64,000 nt of DNA from Selaginella moellendorffii (taxonomy: Eukaryota; Streptophyta; Lycopodiopsida; Selaginellales; Selaginellaceae), in NCBI RefSeq assembly GCF_000143415.4, contig NW_003314352.1, positions 685,869-749,868 of the forward strand, written 5' to 3'. This document shows positions 31,440 to 42,055 of this stretch, piece by piece. Below the pieces are notes generated by a model that saw nothing but the letters and a program-made list of their open reading frames with translations, searched no databases and was not told the DNA's origin. The number at the start of each line of letters is the position of its first letter. Positions within the stretch are counted from its first letter, which is position 1. A program made the translations under genes and the position numbers.

Positions 31440-32245
31440 GCTTCAAGTGTCCAAATTACTTATAGTCTTTCTTCGTCAAGTTTTTCTAGCATTACTAATC
31501 TTCTCTTGATTGATTCTTCTTGATTGATTTTGTAGTGTATATTTGCAATGAAGGAACATTGTACTGGAGTGGTGTCAAGGCTTCTAAGCCATAGGCGAGC
31601 TTGAATAGCATTGAATTTTTTCAAACCTTATATGCAATTCGATATGCCTATAGGGTGTTGTGGATGCAATCATCCCAATCTTTCTTATTTGTGTTTACGA
31701 TTTTCTTGAGGATGTTCTTGAGTGTCTTATTTGTAGAAAAAGATACCCGATTCACCCCGTGCNNNNNNNNNNNNNNNNNNNNNNNNNNNNNNNNNNNNNN
31801 NNNNNNNNNNNNNNNNNNNNNNNNNNNNNNNNNNNNNNNNNNNNNNNNNNNNNNNNNNNNNNCGAGTCTAAGAGACTCAGGGGTTGTGAGTATCGTTCCT
31901 CTTCATTGGTTAAGCTTCAACTTATTTTATCATGTAGTTAGTCACTATGAGGATGTGTTTGTTCACTTGGAACTTGTTATAAATGGTCCAACGAAGTCAA
32001 GTGCCCATTGTTGAAATGGTTGCAGTGGTGTTGTTAGATGAAGCTCTTGAGTTTGTTTCTTTAGTGTGTACTTGGTTCATTGATAAATATCACATTCTTG
32101 ACAAAATTTTACTAAGTTGTGCCAAAGTGTTGGCCACTAGAGTTCTGTTTGCCAAATCATGTGAGCTGTAATTTCTTATACAAAGTGGCCTTCTACTTGT
32201 CCACAATAGGCTTTTTCGAATGGATCTTGAGTTTCTTTAGGTTTT
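31440..32245 (-). pseudogene. Gypsy integrase (minus)
   Basis: Minus strand reads V-E-G-H-F-V and C-Q-E-C-D-I-Y-Q (HHCC region), then P-L-Q-P-F-Q-Q-W-A-L-D-F-V-G-P-F with the first catalytic Asp. After the gap it reads N-K-T-L-K-N-I-L-K-K, D-W-D-D-C-I-H-N-T-L, A-Y-R and L-A-Y-G-L-E-A-L-T-P. The middle of the core, including the second and third acids, falls in or around the 100-N gap. Many stops. Confidence 0.8.
31763..31862. other. Assembly gap (100 N)
   Basis: Exactly 100 N, inside the integrase core of the minus-strand gypsy element; the true length is unknown. Confidence 0.99.
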
Positions 32246-32310
32246 ACATATCTTTGTAATACGTTGTCTTGTCCTTTCCTGTACAGTCTCTTACAACTGA
32301 ATATGGTTTT

Positions 32311-32550
32311 TGTAAGCAACCAAAAGGAACGACTCGAAAGACAATCCATAGGGGTTCAAATATAGAGGGAAAGGGCCCATGAACAAGAGTGCACCCCTTT
32401 TTCCAATCAGTTAAGGGTCTTCGGATACTTAGGGTTAATCGTCCTTGGGTTTGAATAGTACTGGGCTGGTGACCTCCCGGGAAGTCCAAACTCAAGAGTC
32501 TACAGTTGGGCTAAGTGACCTCCTAGGAAGTCCAAATTCAAGAGTCTACA
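32311..32550 (+). mobile_element. Solo TRIM LTR with duplicated 3' end
   Basis: 32311-32504 is a near-complete TRIM LTR (TGTAAGCAACC to gagtctaca). 32505-32550 repeats its last ~46 bp (gttgggctaagtgacctcc to agagtctaca). The whole unit is flanked by a perfect target duplication GTTTT (32306-32310 and 32551-32555), so the extra copy belongs to the inserted unit. It lies between RNase H and integrase of the host gypsy. Confidence 0.9.
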
Positions 32551-32599
32551 GTTTTGTCCTCAAGACATGTCCATGTTATATTTTGGTTGTTTGCCAATT

Positions 32600-33840
32600 A
32601 TAATGTGGCTAAGGTGGTCAGCTTGTTAATGTTGTTTACCGTGTTTGTGAATAATCTCAAAGTTATATTCTTGAAGTAGTAAGAACTATCAGACAATTCT
32701 ACTGGTAAGGATAGTCTTGTTGAGGAGGTGTAGAAGTGCTTTGTGGTCAACTATAATCTTGACTTTAGTGCCGAGTAAGTAGTGTTGAAACTTTTGTAGT
32801 GTGTAGATCATTCATAAGGCTTCTTTTTTGGTGGTGGTGTAGTTTGTCTCAGTTGAATTGAGTCTTTGGCTAGTGTAGTAGATTAGTCGATCTTTGAGGT
32901 CTTCTTGTTGTTGAGAAAGTAATGCTCCGATGGTGTAGTCAGAAGCGTCGACAAACTGGGACAAAGACTTCAACACACAAGTCGACGCCTCTGACTACAC
33001 CATCGGAGCATTATTGTCGATGCCTTCCAAGTATTGGAGCTCTTGCCAATGAATTCTTGAGCATGTCAAATGTTGAGAAGCTTTGTGAGGGGTTTTGCAA
33101 TCTTCATGTAATCTTTGATGAAGCATTGATGGTATCCCATTTTGCCGAGGAAGGATCATAGTCTAGTGATGTTTGTTGGATGTTATATGTTGATGATGGC
33201 AAGTGTTTTGGCTTTACTGATGAGGATGCCCTCTTTGCAGATGATGTGTCCAAGTAGGATGTTGGATTTGATGAAGAAAGTAAATTTCTCGGGGTTTAAG
33301 GCGATGTTGTTCTTTCAACATTTGATGAAGCATTTCGATGTTGGAGATGTTGTTCTTTGCTACTAAAGACATTAAATTTATCCATAAAAACTTGCATGAA
33401 GTTGGTGAGGTAATCTCAAAATGTGTCAGTAATGATTCTCCAGAAAGTAAATAGTGCATTAGAAAGACCAAAAGGCATTCATAGATAAGCATAAATGCCC
33501 CAAGGACTAATGAAGGCTGTCTTGTGCTATTCTTTGGGTGCAATATAAACTTAACTGTAGCCACTGAAGCTGTCAAGAAATGAGTACATTTCGTGTCTAG
33601 CTACTATATCGAGAATTTAATCAAAGAATGAAATCGGGAAGGTGTCTTTTCAGGTTGCATCATTGAGCTTTTTGTAGTTGATGCAAACTCTGAGTGTTCC
33701 GCTTTTCTTGGGGACACTAAGAAGTGATGATAGCCATTCTGGGTTTTGAATTGGGTAGATGAAGTTGGCATTCTCAAGCTTGTCAAGTTCTTCTTTAACT
33801 TTCACTTGCATGTTGGGGTTCACTCGATAGGCCATTTATT
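32600..33840 (-). pseudogene. Gypsy reverse transcriptase and RNase H (minus)
   Basis: Minus strand reads L-D-K-L-E-N-A-N-F-I-Y-P-I, V-P-K-K-S-G-T-L-R-V-C-I-N-Y, F-L-D-S-F-S-G-Y-S, H-K-T-A-F-I-S-P-W-G, M-P-F-G-L-S-N-A, F-M-D-K (catalytic D-D replaced by D-K). RNase H follows with A-S-D-Y-T-I-G-A-L-L-S-Q, N-Y-T-T-T-K-K-E-A-L, V-D-H-K-A-L-L-H-L-L and Y-N-F-E-I-I-H-K-H-G-K. The P-W-G-x-x-A/Y block suits the Athila/Tat branch. Numerous stops. Confidence 0.82.
32921..33012. repeat. Near-perfect 32-bp inverted repeat in RNase H
   Basis: aatgctccgatggtgtagtc with agaagcgtcgac (32922-32953) is repeated in reverse complement at 32981-33012 with one mismatch; 27-nt loop. It duplicates, inverted, the codons for the catalytic V-D-A-S-D-Y-T-I-G-A region of RNase H. 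Confidence 0.88.
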
Positions 33841-34499
33841 TTCTTGGTATAGTTTGAGAAAGAAACTTGATTTGGTGCATATAGATCTTAGGAGGAATTC
33901 CTTGCAAGTCTGTATATGACCAAACAAAAACATCTTTATACTTATTGAGAAGATTGATTACTTTTGTCTTGAAGTCAGGGTCAAAGTCTTTGGCAATATA
34001 AAACTTCTTTGGTTTGTATTCAGTTCCTAAGTCAATTTCTTCAGTTGACTCTTCAAAGTTGAGTGTTGATATGAGTCGAGTTCCTTCTTGTCAAAGTGCT
34101 AGGTCTTCTTCAAAATGGATTTGTTGATAAATCAATTAGAGTTGTTCAAGTTTGATTCTTGATTGATCTCATTGCTTTTTGATTTTAGTTGGTGTGTCAA
34201 TGGGTGTTAAGTTTTCATGACTTGCAATCACATCCTCCTCAGTGGGTGAGTGATTGCCAATGATTGATCATTAGTTTGCAGCCACCAAGGCTAATTGACT
34301 TTGTTTTCTTGAGTATCATGGTGTGTTGTGCATTGTGTACTATTTTTCAAGATGACTCGGTTGAGATCAACTTTGATGAGAGGCTTTAACCCTAGATATG
34401 CCTTCAAGATTTGTGCTTCTTTGTAGTTATTGAGACTTTCATTCCAATTGTACTATTCGATGATGGTTGGTTGAAATTTCTTTGCAATCTTCTTTGTTA

Positions 34500-34860
34500 T
34501 AGTTGTGGAGATTCAAGAGGCTTCTTGATGCTCTCCAAACGTAATTGTGTTCTTTTACTAGTATGTGACTACGTCAATTGTATTGAGTTAAGTTCTTCTG
34601 AGGAGTACTTCGTAGGAACTCTGGTCTTTCACCATCTTGAGTATGATGGAAGTCACTTTAAATTCTTGATCCTTGATTTTGATGGGAATATTGCACACAA
34701 TTCCTAATGGTTGTACACTTCAATCATTAGCCATCTTGACGTTGAAGGGTGTAGGGTGGATTGGCCTAAGTCCTATTGCTTTGTAGGTTGAATACTCGAT
34801 GATATTGACATTTGCACCGCCGTCGATGATTGTTTATGGAACTTTATTATTTCCTATCGT
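34500..34860 (-). pseudogene. Gypsy retropepsin (minus)
   Basis: Minus strand reads T-I-I-D-G-G-A-N-V-N-I-I-E-Y, I-P-I-K-I-K-D-Q-E-F and, further on, L-N-T-I-D-V-V-T-Y. This is a retroviral protease with D-G-G at the catalytic site (D-S/T-G expected) and the hydrophobic I-D-V block near its end. Frames are interrupted. Confidence 0.65.
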
Positions 34861-35364
34861 GATTGAGATGCATGGTACATCTTTGTCGAAGTTGCTAAGT
34901 TGGATGTTAGTGTTGTAGGACGAAGAGTTGTTGGTCTTTTTCTTGACTTGAATTTTTTGGTGGCGATGCTTGATATATCTTGAGAAGTTTTTTTCTCAAG
35001 TAGAGAGCGACTTGTAAAAGCTCTTAGAGGGTGAGTGTGATACCTTGTCGAAGAATGTTGGTGATGAGCTTTGGTTGTTCCTCTTTTCTTGACAACATTT
35101 GTGTTATGATTTCCTGATCGTCTTCAATTTCAGGTTGTTGTTATTAAAGGTTTTGTTGGATTGTGTTGAGTATCTTTTTGTTTTGTTGTCATTTGTGTCT
35201 TAAGATTTCTTGTACTTCGTCTTGAAGGTGTTGTTCTTCAATTTCTTTATTGAGATCATCTTCAAGATTGTAGTGTTGTTTTTGACTTTGAGTTAAAGCT
35301 AGTACCTCAGGTTCATTTTGACAATGTTCATCTTGGACTAATTTGATATTGACATTTCTTGCTA

Positions 35365-37760
35365 TTAGAGGAGGTTTTCGATTTTGTTGATTTTGCTGAG
35401 GAGGTTGATTTCCTTGATTTTGTTGTTGCTGATACTGAAGTTGAAATTCTTAAGTCTAAGGTTATTGTTGATAGTTGTTGCCAGGGAATTCTCAAAGTGG
35501 TGGATCATATTGTTGATTTTGCTGGTGGTAGTTTGGTTGGTGAGGAGGTGGTCTTCATTATCAATTGTTCTGGTATAATTGGTGAGAGTTGTTTTGTTAA
35601 GGAAGTAATCTCCATTGTTGGTTGTCTCAATAAAGCTGTTGATATGGTTGTTAGTATGGTTGCTGATACTGATTATTTTAGTAGCTGTCATTGTATTGTC
35701 AATGGTATCTTAGGTTAGGATTATACATATCTTGATTTTGGTAGTTTGGCCTCCATTGTTGTTGTTGTTGTCGAGGTTGATTATAGTGTCTTATAGTTGG
35801 AGTTGGAGTTTAAAGTATGTTTTTTATTCGAGTTACTTTACCTGTTCCTTGGTATTGACAAATCTTTGTTGTATGTCCTTCTCTTTCACAGATTTGACAC
35901 TTAGGAATTAATTCTATGGCAATGTGTCCTTCATTCTTGCATTTTCTACACTATACTCCCTCTTTAAGTTCGTTCTTGATTGTAACTTTCTTGAGTATTT
36001 TGGTGAGTTCTTGATTATTCTTGTCTTTCTTCTTGACTTCAAGTTTGTATTCTTCTTCATCGTCAAAAGAGTCGTTGATTTTTAATGTTTCTGCTCTTGA
36101 AATTTTTCAGAGTTATTTTTTAAGGTTTTTGATTTCTTATAGATGTCATCAATGGTGTTCGTAATATTTGGATCTTCTTCCGTGCTTCCATTATTTGCTA
36201 ATAAATCTTCTTCAACCCCTATACATACTAAATGTATTTACTTTGTTCAGTGAATAGATCTTTGCAGTGCTTTATGTGATATTTGAATCTTCGAGTATAG
36301 TTTTCAATGTCTTCTTTATTGCCTTGTTTGATGCTCTTGAGGTGTTCTTGGTGTTCGACTGTTGTGCCTCTGAGTTGATATTTGTCTTTAAATTTTTTAA
36401 TCTTTTCTTTGTACTTGAGTTTCTCTTCAAGGTTATAATACCATTTGAGTGTTTTGCTTTTGAGAGTGAAAGGAAAGAGAAGTGCTTCATCTGCTTATTG
36501 CTGATTAACTTTGATGATGAGGTTGATTTGTTGGAGATGTCTTTCTACATCTTTGGTTTTACTTCCAGTGAAAATCAGGTAGATGATCATGTTGCCATAC
36601 AATGTAACTGGGTTGATGAGTGCCATGTCTTTAGTGTTGCTTGGAATTTGTTCTTTAGGTGATGGTGGATATGATTGATAATTGTCCATGGTGTTTAGTG
36701 GTGGTATATCTTTGTCTAGTTATAAATCTTTTATTATGGCTACTTTTTTTAAAAATTCCTTGTTGTGTTAAGTTGTTATAAAGTAATTGTGGCCTACCTC
36801 TACATATGTTGTATAAAATCTTGTGCATCCTCACTATGAGTGTCCATGTTCTCCAATTGATAGTGATATTTGAAAAGTCTAAGCTAAGTAGTGGTTGTAT
36901 TCTAAGTGTTGTTATTTTTGAGATTGTTGTTAAAACAAGTTTCCAGATTCTTGATTCTTTTATTCTTCTATCTTTGATCACAATCTATCTATCGAGGTAT
37001 GGATTCCAGTAGATTTCTTTAGCTAATAGTTGTAGTGTTTGGGGGTGTATCCAATGGTCTTTTGCCTAAGTTCCTCTTTATATTTCTTCATGTTGTAATT
37101 TGTGTATAGCTATGCCGATAAGTGTAATGTATTTATTGAAGAATTGTCATCTGATGATTTCTTTGATTTGTTATAGTACAAAAGTTGGAAGTTTTTCGTA
37201 GATTTGTTATACTTTGTGTTGATTGTGATGTTGTTTTTCTTCTTTTTGGCAAATGTATTCTTGATCTAAGTAGATGTTAGAGATTTAGGAAAGTTCAAGG
37301 ATGATTCTCCACATATAAAATTCAGTTTTGTCTTGGATTTTTATAAACTTTTTGCAGTGGATGATGATTCCAGAGTGAATTAGTGCATGTGTTTCTTTTT
37401 TTGTTGATCGTAGACTTTGTTGAAGATTCTTTCTTGAATCTTGAAAAACAAATTCTTGAGTGCCCTCAGGAGTCTTTTTGTATCCTGCAGTCAATAATGC
37501 AAAGCACTATAGTGTTAATCTCTTTGATTCTAATGTCATTTTCTTCCAATTCGATTTTATTGCTATCTTTCTTGATTTTCTTTGATGTGTGTTATTGTGC
37601 TTCTTTGAGTATTTTTTGGACTTCTCTTGGGATTATCTCGATGATGATTAAAGTAGGATTTCGAAGTCATGATATTGGGATTTTGGTGATGATTTGGATT
37701 GTTGTGTTGGTGATTTCTAAAAGTCAGATTTTAACTCTTTGAGTCAATTTTTGATTTTTG
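35365..37760 (-). pseudogene. Gypsy gag with two CCHC knuckles (minus)
   Basis: Near 35860-35960 the minus strand reads C-R-K-C-K-N-E-G-H-I-A-I-E-L (last Cys lost) and C-Q-I-C-E-R-E-G-H-T-T-K-I-C (complete C-x2-C-x4-H-x4-C). Downstream (35.0-35.8 kb) is a Gln/Asn-rich low-complexity region. Upstream (36.0-37.7 kb) lies the expected Gag core, broken into short frames (36490-36272, 36689-36495, 36981-36655) that I cannot align confidently. The large plus-strand frame at 35359-35718 is a shadow of this. Confidence 0.7.
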
Positions 37761-38210
37761 AGTTCTTTGAGTTTATGGAAGAATTTAATTTTGTTGGTGA
37801 GGCAATTTAATTGGTCTTTGTTCCTTTATTTGTTATTGATGAAGCTATAATGTTTACAAATGTAAAGGAAGATAGTGGTGAGGTTTTTTGTTTATTGCTT
37901 CCTTCACTATCGTAAACTTTATTGACTCTCAATAAAACATTCCTGAGTGTTAGGAAAACTTTCTTGAATCTCGTAGTTTTGAGTGTTTTTGAATATCGGT
38001 TGTAACTACATCAATTTCAGTGGAGACTTGCATACTGGTTTTCTACCATCTTTAATCGAATTAGGTAGTTCTTTTTTTGTTGGATTTCATTAAGATCTTC
38101 ATGATTTCACTATCTTCATATCTTTTTCTCCTCTTTAGTGTGTTTCTTCACATTTCCTGCATAGATTTTAGATCTTCTTATGATGTTTCCTATCCCACCG
38201 TGGTCATTAG

Positions 38211-38696
38211 TGAAAACTAGGGGAGTTGTAGTGAAGTTATGCTGCAATTTTGTTGCAAATGCAAAAGAAAATTTAGTGAAGAGTTAACTATGATAGTTTA
38301 CTGCTGTGGTTGCAGAGAGTTAGAGGGCTTTTGTTGTCATTGATCTTGTGTTGGCACAATAATTTTTTCTCTAGAACAAGCTACTGAACACATGAGTTAA
38401 TTAAAAATTAACTTGAGATCTTTGATCCCCAAGAAGGTTTATGTAAGTGGTTGTGAGTAAGGATAGACTTGACATCACTAGAATACTCCAAGTTTTGAGT
38501 AAATAGATATGCATTGATGATAGGCTAGAATTCAATAGACATAGGGATAAAAGTTGAGTGCTAACTCCCCCCCTTAACTACTCTTATATGGTGGCTATCG
38601 CCACTTTTTCATGAGTCTTGGTAATCTTGAGTGTTAAAGTTGTAATCTTAATTATCAAGAAAATGGTCAAATGCATGGTTAATCTGCTGTGCTTCA
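38211..38696 (-). repeat. Gypsy (minus) 5' LTR
   Basis: TGAAAACTAGGGG to TGTGCTTCA, 486 bp, followed by target duplication ctaca. The primer site inside it (to the left) reads, on the minus strand, ctaa-tgaccacggtggg, and I cannot assign its tRNA. Confidence 0.88.
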
Positions 38697-38701
38697 CTAC
38701 A

Positions 38702-38890
38702 TGTAGCATATACTATTTCTCTTTCCTTAAGCTAACTAAAATAGGGGCAATTTCTTAACAAGAGAGCCTTTAATGGCTATTTTATCCTTATTTATCAACT
38801 AAAGTTTCAAAGATCTATGGTGACAGTATATCTAAATCTCATCCTATAATCATATATACTACAAAGTGGTATTGAAGATATGGTGAATGA
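38702..38890 (-). repeat. LTR start of the older element, paralogous to 12612
   Basis: tgtagcatatactatttctc aligns with tgtagcgcaccctatctctc at 12612, and both continue through gagagcctttartgg and gatctatggtgacagtatat. It joins 30449 across the gypsy insertion. Confidence 0.6.
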
Positions 38891-40045
38891 AATGGGAACA
38901 CCCAATCTTAATTACTATACACTAGTTTATTCACACTACCAAGTGTGGGAGATGCTCCCAAAGTTGTGGTCAACAACTCAAAGGTCTTATAGACTTAGTA
39001 TCTATTAATAAACTTATTAAAATGTCTATATAGAAGCCTTAGAGGATTCTATGGATGATAATCAATGATAAACTATTTGGTGGGTTAAGGAATGGTGTTC
39101 CTAGTTCAAAGTAGTGATTTGAACAAATGATATAGTGTGATTTGGTCAAGATGACCAAGTGGGAAGGACATTTAGGGGAAATAAATTGTGACAATACAAT
39201 AGTGTGGTGAGTCCAAGAAAATAATCTGTAAAAAGATCCCATATGAGGGTTGCAAAGTTGGGCTATGAATAAAGCCCATAGTAGAAAATGCTAAAGAGAC
39301 TTACTAAGGGTGAACATCCTCTAAACTTGGCAAAACAAAGGTTTTGCTATAGAATTGAAAGGATACCTTGAGGATGTATTATTTGGTGTAACAATCAAAT
39401 TATAAGAACAAAAAACTAATGGCTAAGAATGGGCTATAAAAATCATTGGAAAGAATCCAAATGACAGATGATACAAGGAACCAAGGATGAATTTCCCTAA
39501 TGATTGAATGTAGTAAAGGTGAAAGCTTCAAGAGATGGAGTGGCAAGGTAGCCAAATAATAGAGCCATAGATAGACTTAGCACAAAATTATAGATAAATA
39601 TAACTTAATGCCTAGAGTGCCATGAAATAAAAGAGAGGATGACTCTTAAGTAAAGGATTTTTTATGATAGGGAGATGGAGTTTGCACAACATGTGCAATG
39701 TAAAGTATAAGAGACACCTCAGTGTTCAAAAGTATGATGGTTATGTTGATAGAAGTTAAAACTACTTCGGATTAAATAGTAAAATTGAGATAAAGATGTC
39801 TCTAATAGATTTAACAAGAACTAAATAAACAAAGAGAACCACCATATATAATCTAATGAGACTCTAAGTTGAAGGGACTATGCTCTTTAGAGGATGGGCA
39901 AGATTTTGTGCTTTTAGTGTTAAACCATTGACGAATATTGGTTTGGTGGTAAGAATGAAAATGGTAATCTATGATGGGGTTACTTTATAAAATAGTTTAT
40001 CATTCAATAAGGACATCCAACTTCATCTATAGGTGGTGGAGTTAT
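38891..40045. other. AT-rich repeat, no gene seen
   Basis: No frame over ~70 codons with recognisable content on either strand; probably LTR or internal sequence of an old element. Confidence 0.5.
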
Positions 40046-41840
40046 GAGACACAAAGCTTTAAGCCCCAAAGTGGAGCTGAAAGGGTGCCACAAGGTAATG
40101 ATCGAAATGGAAGTCTAACAAGCATAATATGTTTAGACTCATAAAAGTTCCAACTCTGAAAGTCAAGAGTGGGAGTGGAACTTTGAACAGAGTGTTTGAG
40201 GAATGAGCACGAAACAATTGGTGAATGAGTCTTTAAAAAGGGACACAAGAAGGATTAACATATAACAAGTGTTGTAACATATGAAAGTATTAGGACTGAG
40301 TCCGAGAAGGAGTCTGATATGGAGTCCAAGAAGGAGTTTGAAATAGAGTCCAATGTAGTGTATGTGGTTTTCACCCTTTATACTATGATTATTTACCATA
40401 GGATAGCCATGTAGCAGAACCTAAACCCTTCATATGCCATGTGCCACATGCCGTGTGTCCAAGGACAGTAGAGTGGAATTTAAGTTTCAAAGCTTTGGGC
40501 CACTTAATGAAGGAATGAAGCCAAACCCCTAAGGTTGCAGCCAAAGCGCAAAGGAACTGAAGCACGGAATGACTCTTGAGCATTCAATCCAAGGAGTGAA
40601 GAAATAAGAGCACGGAGCGACATGTAAGCCATAAATTTTTCCTTCTCAATTTGCCAGTTTACTATCCGACCAACACTACCTTGGCTTGTGCTAAGTTCCC
40701 TCGCCAAGGTTCTCGCCTATGGTACTAGCTCCTACTTGGTCCTACTTGGTTTCACTTACTCACTTCACAAGCAACGGAGTGTTAGCCATCCATCTACGGA
40801 TTCCCAAATCTCTCCCAATCCCCCTCCCCGGGTTAGACTGGACTTAAGGTTTGGCTACACCCCCCGCAGGCACAAGCAGCCAAGCACACCAAGCCTCCAG
40901 GTTCCTAACACCCCTAGGTACAACAAGACTTGATCATGGGACCCTCTAAATCCCAAGCCTTGGGTGCAGCACTTGCTTCAGGACGTCGGGGCGAAACACC
41001 ATGGCCTAACGGCCCGGTATGGGTACCTCTACCCCCCCCCCACTTCCATCCCGAAGGGAAGGCCCAAGCCCCTAGGGAGGGCAAGGACCAATGAGCCCCA
41101 AGGTACTCAAGTGGGGCACCACTCCACATGAGCCGGGAGCACCGCAGTCGGTTTCCCTTTCGGGAGTGGGAGCTGCTCTTGAGCACTTCCCTAGGGGGCC
41201 CCTCCGGCACCACCCAAGCCCATGCTCACTCCCACCCAAGGCCCCTGGGCCCCAGTTTCAACCTCAAGTCGGTTTGGAAGCCCCATTGGAGAGTTCCTTC
41301 AAGACGGGTTCCGGGACCTCACTATCCCTACTATACTTTGGGAACCCCCTGCAGCCCCCCCCCCCCGGGAGACGCACGCTTTGGGCTTTCACCCCTTGAC
41401 CCGTATTAGTATTTGGACTTAGTCTCAGATTCGATCTCGGACTCGATCTCAGACCCGACTTCGGACTCGGTCTCGGACTCGATCTCGGACTCGATCTCGG
41501 ACCCGATCTAGGACTCGACTTCGGACTCGACCTCGGACTCGGTCTCGGACCCGATTTGGATCTCGGACTCGGTCTCAAACTCGGTCTCGAACTCGGTCTC
41601 CGATTTGGCCTCGGACTCGATCCCAGACTCTATCTCGAACTCGGTCTCCGAATTGGTCTTGGACTCGATCTTCGACTCGGTCCCATCCGATGAACTCTTT
41701 ATCATTTCGGTCATGTTTTTTGGGGATCCTTTAGCCTATGACGCTTTGGGGAGTCGGTTCCTTACACGACATAGATACAGTCCTAGAGCATCCAACATCT
41801 CAATGTGGGGTTGGATAGTTTTTGAGCTAAGCTCAAGTTA
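40046..41840. repeat. GAGTCC-minisatellite repeat, copy 2 (mosaic, mostly minus)
   Basis: 40046-40355 matches the head block (gagacacaaagctttaagcc, ccccaaagtggagc) plus a short GAGTCC array in plus orientation. 40352-40600 is an unrelated LTR-like block shared with 59808-60015. 40610-41840 is the reverse complement of 10985-12140, including the array (41405-41690). The copy is therefore a composite of an LTR-like segment between two opposite-facing pieces of the minisatellite repeat. Confidence 0.7.
41405..41690 (-). repeat. GAGTCC minisatellite, antisense
   Basis: About 45 hexamers of the type GACTCG/TCTCGGACTCGA, the complement of the 11094 array. Any frame through it gives repeats such as S-R-T-R or S-D-S-V. 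Confidence 0.9.
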
Positions 41841-42055
41841 ATGAAAGTCAATATAGTCCACCAAATACAAAAGTTGATGTTTAAATGATTGGTTTGGGAT
41901 GAACCAACAATTCTATTCAAAACTTAAGACATATTTTCAGTCCAAGAAAAAGCTAAATAATATAAGTCTAATAAGAAAATAAATATCATAAGTCAAAGAA
42001 GAAACTCTATATTACCACTAAAAAATTTGACTAAAAGAAAAACTAAACTTAGTCT

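Larger units (their letters stand above)
30455..38696 (-). mobile_element. Ty3/gypsy retrotransposon, Tat/Ogre-like, degraded
   Basis: An 8242-bp element (with 100 N) flanked by target duplication CTACA (30450-30454 and 38697-38701). LTRs 30455-30943 and 38211-38696 start TGAAAA and end GCTTTA/GCTTCA. Minus-strand order is gag with zinc knuckles, protease, reverse transcriptase, RNase H, integrase, then 3' LTR. All reading frames are broken by stops. It contains a solo TRIM LTR (32311-32550) and a U6 retrocopy (31030-31128), so it pre-dates both. Confidence 0.88.

Noticed and set aside
31601-32014. Open frame across the N gap
   Set aside because: It exists only because N codons cannot be stops; real coding here is minus-strand integrase.
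35359-35718. 119-codon plus-strand Val/Asp-rich frame
   Set aside because: Antisense shadow of the Gln/Asn-rich gag region of the minus-strand gypsy element.
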